NCBI GenBank assembly: GCA_038501785.1
Contig: JBAMJR010000264.1
Coordinates: 567,501-631,500, forward strand
From: Myoxocephalus aenaeus
Taxonomy: Eukaryota > Chordata > Actinopteri > Perciformes > Cottidae
Reading direction: 5' to 3'
Length of the DNA: 64,000 nt
Position numbers and translations under genes: made by a program. How positions within the stretch are numbered: position 1 is the stretch's first letter; each line of letters starts with the position of its first letter. The notes under the pieces were generated by a model, which did not search any database, was not told where the DNA came from, and saw only the letters and a program-made list of their open reading frames with translations. Of this stretch, positions 11,861-24,130 are shown one piece after another.

Positions 11861-12463
11861 AAGTTTAAACTATGATGAGGGCATCCGACCATAAAGCGCT
11901 TCAATTTCTTGTGTAGTTTCATTTGGACGGCTCAACGAAGGAAATTCTGAACTTTATTTCTTTGAAAAAGTGACTTTTTATGGTGCAAAATGTTTCAGAT
12001 TTCCTACATCCCACTCAGATGTGTTGTGACGATTCCACGTGTGCGCCTCAGTCCTGTTGACAAAGTGACTCTGGACCAACGCGGTGAATTATCACGAATC
12101 ACAGCAAAGAGGCTTTCAGGGTGTATGGAAGCACTGAGATGGGGCGGATCAATGAAGTTCACTTTGAAAAGAACTTGTAATGGTTATTGCTTGTAAAATA
12201 TATATTCTTGTGACATATTCTGGAGAAGAATCTTAGTCTTTGTCGTCGTTTAGTATTCAGAGTAGCGTTTCCATTTCCAAAAGTCCTCGCTCAGGCAATT
12301 TCTTTTAATTTTGAAGAGTCTTTGCCGGAGCCTCTCTCTTCCTTTTGGAAACAGTTATCCGTCCCCTCCGCCCTGCAGTCTCAACACAGACTCTGGCACC
12401 AGCCAACCCACACAGCGCCAGCTGGAATAGAGGGTAGAGCGCTACGTTGTGCTAACACAAGTG

Positions 12464-12465
<2 letters not shown>

Positions 12466-12511
<46 letters not shown>
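12466..12511 (+). repeat. (TG)n microsatellite
   Basis: A TG run of about 46 bp in unique intron sequence. Confidence 0.95.
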
Positions 12512-12514
<3 letters not shown>

Positions 12515-12718
12515 TTCTCGGTCAAAGATCCAGCCAAGATCGTGTTAAATGTATTTCGTTGGACGCGCCAACAGAATTGGCTCCTCCCCCTTTTAAAGTG
12601 ACTCGTTCTTCCATCGGCAACACGGGGAAACTGTCCAGTCATGACTCCCAAGAGAGGACACGATGACTGGACTGTGCATTTAAATTAATAACCTTTTTAT
12701 TATCAGACATTTTGTGAA

Positions 12719-12810
12719 AAAAATTGCGAATGGTTTGCATTCCCATACTAAATACTGATTATCTCCTCAACCACAAGGTCTATTTGAATAATCTAAAAAG
12801 CTATAATATA
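12719..12810 (-). repeat. diverged copy of dispersed repeat R1
   Basis: Reversed, this shares ATTATTCAAATAG, CCTTGTGGTTG and GGAGATAATC with copies at 17640-18010, 40851-40963 (reversed) and 57735-57830. The four copies show an old dispersed element in which the central motif is ATTATTCAAAT, CCCTAGTGGTTGCAG and GATA. Confidence 0.5.
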
Positions 12811-13923
12811 CGGAAAACCCTTGTAAGACTCGTTAAGAAGTTCATATATGTGTTACTGGTATATTGGTTTATGTTTATGATAGTACACAGGAAAGGAACA
12901 ATAAATAAAAAATCTTTCAGGATGTTTTTTTTTCTCATTTTAATTGCACTATATGTTAACAGTATCTCTGCAAAGTGTGGCTTTGATTCAGTAAAGTTAA
13001 GTATTTTTAATAATTCATTTGGTGCAAAATGTTCGAGCCATCGACACTCAAAATGCCATAACTTCTTTCCTGGTCTTTGAACGCGACTCGCTCCAATGCA
13101 GCTAAAGAGACCAAGCAAGGTCGTGTAATATTGTGTCATATTTCACTTTTGTTGCTGGAAATAAGTTGCACTGTGGTTGGTAACTTGGCGAGGCTTCGCT
13201 TGATTTGTGGGTTTCAGTAGATTCTAAAGTTTCCGAAACTGTGTGCTAATGTGTAGCTTCATGCTAACGATATGAAAATTGATATTTGCAAAACTCTCTT
13301 CAAATCATATTTATGGTTTATGTTTATATTTATGGTGGAATAGTGTCATAAACGTGAACAATTGACTTATATTGACTTGTAAGGCCAGTATGTGCCTTTT
13401 TTTTGTTGCTGTATCACACTGATATGGACTAATAGGCCTTGGGAGACCGATGAAGACTCCTGAGGAAGGGCTGAGAAAATGAGATTACTCTTCAGTGTAT
13501 CTGGATGTGTATCTGCATTCCCTGCAGGTCTGTTCAGGCTGTTATAATAGTATAATAGCACCTGAAAACAGTCTACTGCATCTCTGTGAGACGATAACTC
13601 TTCTTGGTTATGAACTACGTACTCAATACGTCTTTGACTCAAGAGGAAGAAGAGAGTTTTATTTGAGTGCAGTCTCGTTTCTCAGTGAAGATAAATATCC
13701 GCGTGGTGATTCTCTGGGAAGTCAGTTTGTTGTGTTGCTTCAGCGTCACAATGCTTAAAGTTTGGAGGAGCAGCAATATGTGATCTTTCTCCTTTTTCCT
13801 CACTTTTATTACCGCACTTCAGCCTCTCACTTCATCTCCTCGTCCCGTCTCTGTCACCTTATTGTTAGCTCTCGTTTGTGTCTTGACGGACTTTTAATGG
13901 GGTTCCTCTTTCACTCCTACTGG

Positions 13924-13966
<43 letters not shown>

Positions 13967-13967
13967 G
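13924..13967 (+). repeat. (CT)n microsatellite
   Basis: A pyrimidine run of about 44 bp. Confidence 0.93.
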
Positions 13968-14424
13968 TCTATTTTCTGTTGTCTCTCCATCAGCAGAGAA
14001 ACAAAAGGTATCAAAGTAAAAAACACATAAATCAGACCACAATCTGTTAAACACAAAACAGATTTAATAAGACAAACCAATTTATATGGAAATGATATGC
14101 ACTGGCAACATGTAGGCCCGTGTAAGTAAATAATGGATGAACCGCCTGACGTCAGCGTCCTCGCATCCTTCCTGCTGTCGCCACGCTTCATGCGTCCCGG
14201 AGGTGTTACACATTCATGACTTCCTCACAAGCTTTGTTTTATTTAATTTATACCCTTTACATGTTTAGAGCGATCCAGAGAGACTTGAGGTGGTCGAAAG
14301 CACGTTAGGTAATGTGCTGATCACTTGCAGATATTCATGGTGCCCAGAGGATGCATCCTACCGCATCTGGATTGTAGCAAGGCAGAGTTTTTGCGCAATC
14401 CACTGCCATATTTCCACATCTACG

Positions 14425-14500
14425 ACGAGAGAATCCCGGCGGTTCGATCCCTGGGCCACTTCAGTCCATGTCGATGCGTCCTTGGGCAAGAACGCTTAAT
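14425..14500 (+). repeat. tRNA-derived SINE fragment with B box
   Basis: GGTTCGATCCC at 14441-14451 matches the polymerase III B box. It is followed by CTGGGCCACTTCAGTCCATG and CCTTGGGCAAG, wording typical of fish tRNA-derived SINEs. I cannot see an intact 5' tRNA half. A related CCTTGAGCAAGGC tail sits at about 15640-15660. Confidence 0.5.
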
Positions 14501-14619
14501 TATTAACCCCAAATCTAATCAGTTCAGCCTCATCCTGTCAGATGTAATGCGGCCCGACGTTTTCATTTAATGGGTTATTGGACCAAATCTATGTTGTATG
14601 AAATGTAAGAGCACGGAAA

Positions 14620-14622
<3 letters not shown>

Positions 14623-14661
<39 letters not shown>
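14623..14661 (+). repeat. (TG)n microsatellite
   Basis: A TG run of about 39 bp. A further run of about 26 bp lies at 16850-16875. Confidence 0.95.
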
Positions 14662-14662
<1 letters not shown>

Positions 14663-16454
14663 TAAAGCACACAGCAGGTCAGAGTCAGTGCAGCAGGTTA
14701 AAAGCTTGTTAATGAACCAATGAGGAATGAAGAATTTTATGACAGAAACGTGCAATCGATACATACGGTTTAAGCAGAGTATTGGCAGCAGCCGGCCAGC
14801 CGATCAATAACTCTCACGTCATCGGGACGCTTCATTCAGCTGAAGTGGAGACAACGGAAAGCGTCCGCTCCATCCAATTTGCAAAGGCAACACTTTCTGT
14901 GATAAACACACCGACTGCATGACCCACTTCCTGTTCAGCAGATGAACTCGGATGTTTCAGGTTCATCTGAATCGAATTTATGAGGATGTGTTACTGGGCA
15001 ACGCTGCTGCTGGCTGTCGGTACTCCTCTGTGGTTCTAGTGAGGGACCCTGAGTAAAGCCATCAGTATGATGGAAGACGCGCTACCGTCGGGCAATACTA
15101 ATAACATTTTCGGGACATTTGGGACGAGCCGTTGTTCCAAAACCTCCCAATAGTCTGAAAGATGCGTCCAACAGCCCGTTATCCAGGAAACAAATGGCCG
15201 TTGCTCCGTATGTACGAATTCTCCGTGCAACCAAAAAAGAAACGCGTGGCTAAATATCATGCACAGTGATGTCATCGGCTCTTCCCCGATCTGTTTCCTG
15301 CGGGCGAATGCGTGACCCACCAGTATGCCGCTTATTGCTCGTTGCTTTTGTCGGTTGGGTTCAGGCATGAATAGTGACGTGGTAATTTTGCATAAAGCTA
15401 TGAGTGTATTTTTGAAAGAATAGCCGTTTGTTTTTTGGGGATAGCGGGCTTTTGGAAGACTGACAAAAACTTAATAACTTTTCTGCATTTGGGCCTCGAT
15501 GTTCTGGACCAATGGGTTCAACAGATTGAACCAAAAGGCCCGTTCCATGCTCTGAATGTTGCTCGACACGCTGACAATATTCCATGTTTTTCGGTTCTAG
15601 CACCAGCCGTGCACCAGCTGGAACGATCCCAACATGTGTGTCCTTGAGCAAGGCGTTCAAACCCTGACTGTTCCAGCAGCTCCCCGGGGTTAAAAAAATA
15701 GCCCGATGTTCTCAGCAGAAGCCTTCACGGGGTGAAAGGGTTAAAAACAAAATGCTTATCTACCAATAAAGCAACGAGCTCCGACTCCGCTCTGCCCGGC
15801 GTTGGCGGTGCCGAGAGGTTTCTCACGGCGGCCTCCGGCTCCAGCCGTAATATCGCTCGTCATCGGCTGCGAGAAAGTCATTTTTCAAATAAACGCGACT
15901 CCTTCGGCGCCTCCCGGGATCCTCTGTCTCCTCCGTCCTGCTCTGACGACCGGCTCTCGACCAGATCCTCATATTCTGTGATGAACGGGCCGACGGTGAC
16001 GAGCCATTTCCACTCGGCTGGGTGTTGCAGTACATCCATTTTATTTAATTTAACCATTTATTCACACGTGCCGTGGGTTTCGGACGTGCAGAGCGTTGCT
16101 TAATTTGAACTCAGGGACAGGACGGATTAGAGGTCTCAGCCGATGATGACGATGATGATGAAGATAATGCTAGGAACGGAGGGATGAGTTGCTGCTGAAA
16201 TGACGGGGAAAGAAATGTGAGCGAATAGATGAGAAGCAGGAGAAGTAGCTATGAGGTGCATTGATATTAATCAGGAGGAAATACTCCAAGCTTTTCTGTA
16301 CCTCACAACCCAGGAAGATTTGTTCGACCCAAAAGTATGGAAGCCCATTTCCGTCAGTAAAATAAAAAAATAAAATGAAAATGTAGCTCCGATAATATAT
16401 ATATAAAAAATAAATAAAAAACAGCGCCACTGAAGCGCCTGCGCACTTACTACA

Positions 16455-16535
16455 AGCATAATTATGACTTTTTATCTCATAATTTCGACTTTCTATCTCA
16501 TAATTATGACTTTTTATCCCATAATTATGACGTAC
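16455..16535 (-). repeat. short copy of the GAGATAAAAAGTCAT minisatellite, inverted
   Basis: Four units of ATAATTATGACTTTTTATCTC type, the reverse complement of the array at 1024-1600. Confidence 0.85.
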
Positions 16536-16847
16536 CATAGGAATATTTTTATTATCACAGCAACATTTTCATTTTATTTTCTTCCTTTACTGGTTGAAAT
16601 AGGCTTCCGTACAGGGGAAGACAAAATGAGGTCAAGCTAAAGCATGGAGGTACAGGACGGGACGGGACGGGCGATATAGCCTCAGACGTTTGAGAAGTTG
16701 AGAGTTCTTTTAAACTTTATGGAGGGTTTTCGAATAAAAAGGCGTCCCGAGGACAGAGCGCTGACATTGTTGGGTCACCGTGCTAGAAGTGGAGTGTATT
16801 TATAGTGCCGTCAGGAGGTTTGGATAAAACCCGGCACTAAATGTTGG

Positions 16848-16879
<32 letters not shown>

Positions 16880-17639
16880 AATGTAGAAATGTTATACTGT
16901 ATCTCCACATCCTGAAGAAAAGACGTTCCTGTCGTAAAGCTGCACGTCTTTCTCAACACGCGATAGAGAGTCAGCTTCATTTCACACGTCTCTGCAGCTT
17001 CAACTTAATGTGACTAAAGTGTGAGTCATGAGCTGATTGATTCAAAATGCCATTAATCGCTTAAGTAGTCCTCCAGACACCCCATAAATCAGGATGTGTT
17101 TATGGTCCCGGGGAGTCAAAAGGTTTATGGGACTTCTCTTCTTCCGTCTTGGAATCCTAATCTGTTGCGCAGCTGATTTCATTAGTAAAATACGATCGGA
17201 GAAGACACAAAAGGGAAATAATGTCCACCAAATCCCAAGAATGGTGCAAGTGAGGCTCGTGGGTTTTTGATTGTAGAATGGTACCAGTTATAACATGCCA
17301 CGTATAAAAGGCTGTGGCTATTTAAGATGTCACAAATTGCAATAATAACACCGTTTTCGTAGCATTTTCTTTGATAATTTGCCTGATAGATGATTCTGCT
17401 GGTTGTTTACTGTGCGGCTAGTTTGATCAGGTTAACTTGTCAATGTAGTCTTTTCTACAGAATCAGAGAAACAAAAACAAAAAGTCTTCACTTTGTCTAA
17501 AAACAACAACTATTAAACAACTTTAAAGTAAATTTTAACGAAACCTGTTCATTGTTTTCTGTGTGTCATCTTCATTTACTCTTAACCAGTAACACATAGA
17601 CTGATATTTACACATCTGAACAAAATCTCACATGTGTAC

Positions 17640-18010
17640 CTTTTATTATAACACCAACATTATTCAAATCGCCCTAGTGGTTGCAGAGATACCGTAAACG
17701 TCGGGTTACGAGCTGCTACTACCTTCGGTCGATATCCCCGTTAGCTCCCCACTGTAGCCAGCTGGGGCTCCTGCTAGCGCTCCGTCACTTCCCCGCTAAC
17801 TTCCGCTAGCTCCCCGAAAACCACCGAAGGTAGCGGGATCAGGCTCGACACCCGATTTAGGCTTAGGGGACGCGGGCAGTAGCAGAAGCAGCGCTAGCTT
17901 GCTACAGCGGGGACACTGAACGGCCGTAGGAGCGGCTTTTAACCCGACGTTTACGGTACACCCTTTTTAGTTCGGGTATATGCAATTTTCGAGCAAAGGG
18001 CCTAAAAATT
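17640..18010 (+). repeat. dispersed repeat R1, split by a MITE insertion
   Basis: The sequence on both sides of the MITE at 17690-17958 aligns with the uninterrupted copy at 40851-40963 (reversed). The left half is TACCTTTTATTATAACACC, ATTATTCAAAT and CCCTAGTGGTTGCAG. The right half is CTTTTTAGTTCGGG and GCAATTTTCGAGCA. The MITE therefore entered this older repeat. Confidence 0.85.
17690..17958. mobile_element. TA-flanked MITE, copy 1
   Basis: The element runs from TACCGTAAACGTCGGGTTA to TAACCCGACGTTTACGGTA. The ends are inverted repeats that continue inward through GCTGCTAC and ACCTTCGGT on the left. The core is rich in GCTAGC and CCCCGCTAAC. It is flanked by TA, and the paralogous empty site at 40902-40903 contains a single TA. 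This fits a Tc1/mariner-type TA target duplication. There is no transposase frame, so it is non-autonomous. Confidence 0.9.
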
Positions 18011-18951
18011 GTACTTAAGGAGCCTACTTATTTTTAAATAAATCAACATTGACTTTTACCTACAAACGTTTGTAGACATTTATCTTATTTGAATATTGCA
18101 CAATTCTCAAGGCCGGTAGAAGATATTCAGTGTTTTTGAGTCATGTGGGCCGCAAAGTGCGACGCACCTTTTCTGTCTCTGTCAGTCGTCGGTTGGCCGG
18201 ATCAGCCGGCTGAACGGGGAGCAGCTATTTTAACGTCTGCTTATTAATATCTCTCCTCTGGGAGACGCACTAATGAGTCCCGGCTCTCTGATCGCTTCAT
18301 CACAACTTCTATGCGTCGCATCAGACACTTTTCTTCCGGTGCTCCAACACAGCGCTGTGAACCCCAGCATGTTGCTATTTCAGAGCTGAGTGGGATTTCG
18401 CTTTCTATTTCAACACTGAACTGAACTGTTTTCATATTTTAACGACGCCGCAAGAAGGAATGCAATAATGATCTGCACGTATTTGACCTCTACAGGACAC
18501 TGAGAGGACTAACTGTGTGGAAATCAGGTCAAGCATGCTTCTCAATCCCCGGCTGACACACCGAGCGACCAGGTTTTCATACATGCGACCGGGCCAGACT
18601 TAAGGTCCCGAACATCTGGAAACAGATAAACAACAGCAGCTGGTCGCAGACGGGTGAAGTGGTCCGGCTTGGCTTTCCAAGCAGACGCTGGCTGTGCTCA
18701 CATCTGTCTGCTTTAAACACTTTAAACATTTGTGTTTCCAATGTCTTTACCTGGAGCTGGCTGGACGGCTCTCAGAGGGATTGTCTCGTTTGTATACAGT
18801 CGAAAACGTATCCGGTCCTGATAGTTTGAAAGATGCTTTGATTACAACAAAATATCTCTGTAGAAAATGTAATGAATGGTTCTCAACACAATTTAAAGGC
18901 TTAACAGGGCCAATTCATAAAAAAATCACCAAAACCAAAACTTAACACATA

Positions 18952-19140
18952 TACTTCATGCCCCCTGGTGGTCAGGAGAGAGAATGCAGCTTCAACACAT
19001 GAAGCATAGACTTCTATACAACCAGAGGAGTCATCCCCTGGTGGTCAGGAGAGAGAATGCAGCTTTAACACGTGAAGCATATACTTCTATACAACCAGAG
19101 GAGTCACCCCCTGGTGGTCAGGAGAGATAATGCAGGTTTG
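18952..19140 (-). repeat. 73-bp CTCF-motif repeat, short reversed array
   Basis: Nearly three reversed monomers with CCCCTGGTGGTCAG near 18961, 19034 and 19107. No element tail is present, so it is a solitary or truncated copy. Confidence 0.88.
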
Positions 19141-19794
19141 AAGACACTTAAACACAAGTGACTTAAACATAAGTGACTGATGTAGGCGCACAACAAATAA
19201 GAATGAACATTTTGTAAGATATCATACAAATCATTTAATGAGGATGCGTTGAGGTCAGCCATCTTAAATGAGAACATTTGAAGGTGCCCTCGGGCTCCAA
19301 CGTTTCTTTTAGTCGCTTAACCTGAATTAGTCGCTAAAGTTAGAAGACAGTTCCTTATCTAAGGGCTAACATCTGCTCTACCTGCCTAAAGAAAACATAT
19401 CAAACTGCTGCAACAGTGATTCTTAGCCGTGTCTAACATGAGCAGCTCAGTTTTCTCACGATATTTTTTTCGCAAATTACCGACTGGCAGAGCGGAGAAT
19501 ACGAGATGCCGATAGAATGAGATGCAAAGGTGCAGACGGGCGGAGAAGAACAGGAACGCGCCGCGTGGGGAAAGAAAGTGAATCACGTTAGAAATGTTGT
19601 AAATAAGAAAAAGTGTCAGCCTTCTGCGTTTGAATCTTTTTTCCCCTGATTGCCTGCTGAGATTGCCTTTCTCTCCGCTGCACATGAGTTGGATTGAACT
19701 GAATTGAGGAGATTATCTCCCAGCGTTGCATTATGGGACACATGAGCACTTATAGGGTACACGTGTTTCACACTCACTATATGCATGCATATAA

Positions 19795-19915
19795 TATAAT
19801 AATGAATAATCATTTTATTTATAAAGCACATTTCACAGACAAAGAGGTCACAAAGTGCTGTACAGTTAAAAAAAAACACAGTAAAAAACACAATAAAACA
19901 AATAGTGAAAATAAA
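19795..19915 (+). repeat. dispersed fish repeat (TTTATTTATAAAGCAC / CACAAAGTGCTGTACAG type)
   Basis: Carries the TTTATTTATAAAGCACATTT and CACAAAGTGCTGTACAG wording found widely in fish introns. A related, more diverged copy is at 44030-44290. Confidence 0.6.
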
Positions 19916-20984
19916 TAAATAAAAACAGATCAAAAGCAGGTCATATCAGGTATTTAAAACAAACGAACAAATATAAGAACACACGCCAACCTGATCCGAC
20001 AAGTTTTCTAACGAAATCAACATTTCATTGTCGCTATTTTAAGATTTCTCGTAAAAAAAACACCTGAAACATCAGAAAAAATGAATTTTTATATTACCTT
20101 GTAATTTGTTTTAAATGGTATTTAAATGTCATTACAGTTTGAGGGGAAGCATATTTTCTCTTTAACCATATTGAGTTATGAATTTATTGGGTACGAATAT
20201 ATTGAGACTTGATTATATTATTATCTTGTTCGATTGTACCTTTTCTTTTTTAATTATTTTAACCTATTGCATTACTTTGAGAACATTATATTATGTTCAA
20301 TAAAATGACTTTCAGCCCAACACAAATGTCCTTGTGGTGCGGTGAAGTGCGTCTCATGTCCTCTGTCGCCCCCTCTGGATGTTTGGTGTATTGCAGCAGT
20401 TCGCGGCGCTAATATTTCTATTCCACTTCTCTTTTTTAAAGTAAAAGAAACGTGACGTGTGTGAGCCTCGGCGTGGTAACTGTGCAGACTATGAAGCGTG
20501 TCATTCTCATCATTCTTCTTCCACTTGAGGGAGATTTTAACCTCTGAAGTGTCGACCAGTTTCAATACGTCTGAGTGTTTCTGCGGCTCCGCTGAGTTTC
20601 GCAGAACGAATTTAATGTTTCATGAGAAGTCTGTGACTCGATGCTGATGAGCAAAGCAGATTTGGTTGCCTGTAAATCCAGACGCGGGGTCAAGAGGTAA
20701 ACCTCTTTTTGTGGCTGTTGTTATTGTTGCTCACGGGGTCTCACAAGCATTAATAAAAGTGCGTCCTGACCCAATTTCGATTGCTTGTAATCTGCAGAGT
20801 TTGAGGCTTGTGTCACTTTAAAGCTCAGAGTGAATCAATCTGAATGAGCGCTCTAGGTAAAGGAAAACTGTCACTGCTGTAGAACGCATTCATGAACACA
20901 CAAGTCTCACGGCAGTGAGTGAAATAGTCGTGAAATGCAATCAATTGGTTTTGTGAACGTCTTTTAACGGAACGACATGATGTT

Positions 20985-22110
20985 GAAACGAAAGTTAGGT
21001 TCAGGCAACAAAACAACTTAGTTAGTTTTAGGAAAAACATCACGGTTAGGCTGAAAGTAACTACAAACAGCTTGGTTTAACTAAACCAACAACTCACTAA
21101 ACCAGTGGTTCAGTCGGGCCCCACTTTGGAGGAAGAAAAATGTTCGCGCCCCAACAAAATTGTAACAAAATGGTCCAACCTTTTGTGACTCCTCCATCCG
21201 TGCTTTTTCAAATAAAGAAAATTGCAATCCCTTTCAAGTCCATCAGACAGAAACTAATAACATGTGCAATCACTTTGTTAGAACATTGCAAATAAAGTTC
21301 AATATGTGCAAAAAATAACTTATTGTGGCTGCAAATAACCTGTTTTGCACTGAATATATTTTCAAGATAATAACAATAACGTTCAACCTGTGCAAAACAG
21401 AATGAGTGCAGATGTGTGAGCATCAGGTTGTATCAGTATTAGTGGCTGCAGTGAGCTGCTTTCCTCTACAAATATGTTTTAAAGAGGGTTGTAGATTTGA
21501 GAATGTTGAGCTGAGATCTATATTCTGTTTTAAGAGACGCAGCAGCAGAAAAGACCTCACAGAGATCTCACGGCGGCTTTTAGCAAAACGCCAAGAATCG
21601 GCAAGTCGTGCACGCGCAGCGTAACCTGTTGATGGAGTAACTAAACATTTCCATGAAAGTACAGCATTTCTCCATTTATTTATTAATGACGTGTTATGTC
21701 CGTGTACTTTTGTACTATGTAAAGTTATCATGTTCATGGAGTGAGTGGTCTAAGGATTACTAAGGATGGGTAAAATGCAGATAATAATTTCCCCACTGGG
21801 TTTAATAAAGGATTATATCAATAGAACCCCACCTGTAATACCTCCGCGCCCCACAGTTTGAGAACCACTGCACTAAACCAACAGCTAAGGTTTAACTAAA
21901 CCAACAGCTAGGTTTTTGCAACAAAACCAACACTTATGGTGCGTTCGCACCAAAAGCGTTATGAATTTTCGTGTCACTTTACTCGCCGGACTATTTGTGT
22001 TTTTTTCCGCTTCATTTCGCATCGATTCACGTCTGTGCATCGACTTTCAATGTAATCTAGTCGCACGAAAAAGTTTAGGCAACAAAACCAACCTTTAGGG
22101 TCTGGCAAAA
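20985..22110 (+). repeat. older AACAAAACCAAC-rich repeat that hosts the hAT insertion
   Basis: On both sides of the hAT element the DNA repeats phrases such as GGCAACAAAACAAC, TAACTAAACCAACA and AGGCAACAAAACCAACC. Within it, 21939-22075 begins GGTGCGTTCGCACCAAAAGCG, which resembles the end of a known type of fish MITE. This makes a nest of at least two and possibly three repeats. Confidence 0.5.
21095..21878. mobile_element. non-autonomous hAT-type element with perfect 8-bp target duplication
   Basis: The element spans 21103-21870. It begins CAGTGGTTCAGTC and ends GTTTGAGAACCACTG, so CAGTGGTTC forms the inverted terminus typical of hAT/Charlie elements. CACTAAAC stands on both sides (21095-21102 and 21871-21878), an exact 8-bp duplication as hAT transposases make. 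The 768-bp body has only short frames and no recognisable transposase domain, so it must have been moved in trans. Confidence 0.92.
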
Positions 22111-22470
22111 AAAAACACAAACACAAACAGTTTGGATAAAAGCTCAGTTTTGAACTTTGGTCTTCTGGTATCCTTTTGGATATGAAATGCTACGTCTCTT
22201 CTCTGACTGTTGCTTAGTCACGTTGGTGCAGTTAATGTGTGCGTCCACCACGAAAAAGCCTCCTACTCGACCCCGGGCCGGACCGCCGTGTGTCGGCGCT
22301 GCTGCTCCGGCTCACACACTCACACACACACTCACACTGGGAATCACACGGAACCAGTGCAGGAGCAGTAACCCAAATCTGCCAACACCCCGTCCCACGT
22401 GAACGATAGAAATAGCACCGTTCTAGGTCGCCCTTTAATAACTGCAGAACTAACTTCATGCCACTGCGCT

Positions 22471-22471
<1 letters not shown>

Positions 22472-22520
<49 letters not shown>
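22472..22520 (+). repeat. (TG)n microsatellite
   Basis: A TG run of about 49 bp. Confidence 0.95.
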
Positions 22521-22521
<1 letters not shown>

Positions 22522-22803
22522 CTTCCTAAAGCATTTTTCTCTCCGTTAAGGTGATTGAAACTGTCTGTGAAGAAAGAGAGAGTACGACATCGTCGGCATT
22601 TGATCAGTGGATCTAGCGCGGGATCACAAAATGTCTACCGAGGTGGAGGAGAGGCACGAATACATGCATTTTATTTTATTTATTATATTTTACCTTTAAT
22701 CCACTCATTCGGTGGATTTTAATGCATTTATTCAGCAAGAAGACACACAGTTAAATGCACAAAGCTCCATTAAGAGACGGATTGCATTACCATTTTACGG
22801 AAA

Positions 22804-22807
<4 letters not shown>

Positions 22808-22858
<51 letters not shown>

Positions 22859-22972
22859 TGTGTGTGCGTGTCTCTGTCCTCACTATTAAAGGCAACAACT
22901 CTCCCGTCCTGCCCTGAAAACAAGGTCAAAGACCTCGTACTGGAGAACTTCATTATAAACTCAACCTCCAAA

Positions 22973-23020
<48 letters not shown>
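22808..23020 (+). repeat. paired (TG)n and (CA)n microsatellites
   Basis: A TG run at 22808-22868 and a CA run at 22977-23020 are separated by about 110 bp and lie 300-500 bp upstream of exon 2. The two can base-pair in the pre-mRNA. Confidence 0.95.
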
Positions 23021-23022
<2 letters not shown>

Positions 23023-23332
23023 GCACCTTGCAGCCAGAGATAGGTCCCATTAATGCCGTGCATCGATTTCGTGGTCTCTTTTGCAACCAGACGTTGGTCT
23101 CCGCTCGAGGAGGAAACGGCTGCTTTTCGTCCTTGGCCTCGATCAAATGATTTCCCGTCACCGTGGTCGCTTCTTTCTTCCCGAGGCCACAGCGGGACAA
23201 ACACATACACGGCTTCAAAAGATCAACTCATTCGCAAACCTGAAAGATTCTTTTTCAATGTTTTACAAGCAGTTGTTTCCTTTTTCTTTGCCGGCAGCCT
23301 GAATGTGTTTGTGCGTCTGGTTTCCCCCGCAG

Positions 23333-23477
23333 TGGACACCGAGGGCCGGAAGCTGAAGGGAGGCATCCAGAGGAGCACGGAGACGGGTCTGGCCGTAGAG
23401 ATGCCCAGCCGGACCGTCCGGCAGGCGAGCCACGAGTCCATAGAGGACAGCATGAACAGCTACGGCTCCGAGGGGAA
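23333..23477 (+). CDS. rims4: rims4 coding exon 2 (residues 33-81)
   Basis: The exon follows a TTTCCCCCGCAG acceptor and precedes a perfect GTAAGT donor. It encodes VDTEGRKLKGGIQRSTETGL, AVEMPSRTVRQASHESIEDS and MNSYGSEG, plus two bases of Asn81. The QRSTETG(L/I)AVEM(P/R)SR block is shared by RIMS3, RIMS4 and the C-terminal part of long RIMs, while MNSYGSEGN is characteristic of RIMS4. It is rich in Ser and Thr, and in long RIMs this stretch links to the C2B domain. The 5' phase 1 and 3' phase 2 agree with exons 1 and 3. The frame is open upstream of the acceptor, but that part has no similarity to RIMS4. Confidence 0.97.
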
Positions 23478-23520
23478 GTAAGTACGCCTGACGAAAAGCC
23501 AGATCCAACGTATTTGGATG

Positions 23521-23840
23521 CAATTCATTCCATTATCCGGACCGCTTACCCTCTTCAGGGGCGCTGGAGCCGATCCCAGCTGACATTGGGTGAAAGCAGG
23601 GTTCACCTGGACGGGTCAACAGTCTATCTCAGGGCTCATGTAGAGACAGACAACCATTCACACTCACATTCACACCTACGGGCAATTTAGAGTCCAATGA
23701 ACCTGAGCTGCATGTCTTTGGACTGTGGGAGGAACCCGGATCACCCGGAGGGAACCTACACTGCCACGGGGAGAACATGCAAACTACAGGTATCGTGAGG
23801 TAACGGTGCTAGCCACTAGCGCCACCGTGCAGCTCCATTT
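23521..23840 (+). repeat. dispersed teleost repeat (ATTATCCGGACCGCTTACCC ... GCGCCACCGTGC)
   Basis: The run CCATTCACACTCACATTCAC, GGCAATTTAGAGTCCAATGA, GCATGTCTTTGGACTGTGGG and ACGGGGAGAACATGCAAACT is a wording I know from very common fish interspersed repeats. It starts 44 bp after the exon 2 donor. I cannot give the class with certainty. Confidence 0.75.
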
Positions 23841-24069
23841 TGATACAAAGCGTGTCTCAACAATTTAAGAACCAAATTCCCATGACATTTTGAGGATTCT
23901 TTGGCATTTAACATTTCTTTTTTGGGGGATTTTGCAGCCGGAAATCCATTTTATTTCCCTCCGTAAACGTCTCCAGCTTGTGTGTGTTTCAATCGTCCAT
24001 CTGACAGGAACAGTCAGCAGCGGTGGAAAAGTGCCTATGACATCAGCAATACTAGTGTAGTACTAACTG

Positions 24070-24071
<2 letters not shown>

Positions 24072-24128
<57 letters not shown>
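24072..24128 (+). repeat. (CA)n microsatellite
   Basis: A CA run of about 57 bp. Confidence 0.96.

Positions 24129-24130
<2 letters not shown>

Noticed and set aside
12724..13080. A 118-codon hydrophobic frame
   Set aside because: AT-rich intron DNA that overlaps a dispersed repeat copy and has an opposing frame of equal length. There is no homology or signal to support a gene.
23053..23332. An N-terminal extension of rims4 exon 2 in the same open frame
   Set aside because: A clear acceptor at 23331-23332 and exact phase match with exon 1 define the exon start. The upstream residues do not resemble RIMS4.
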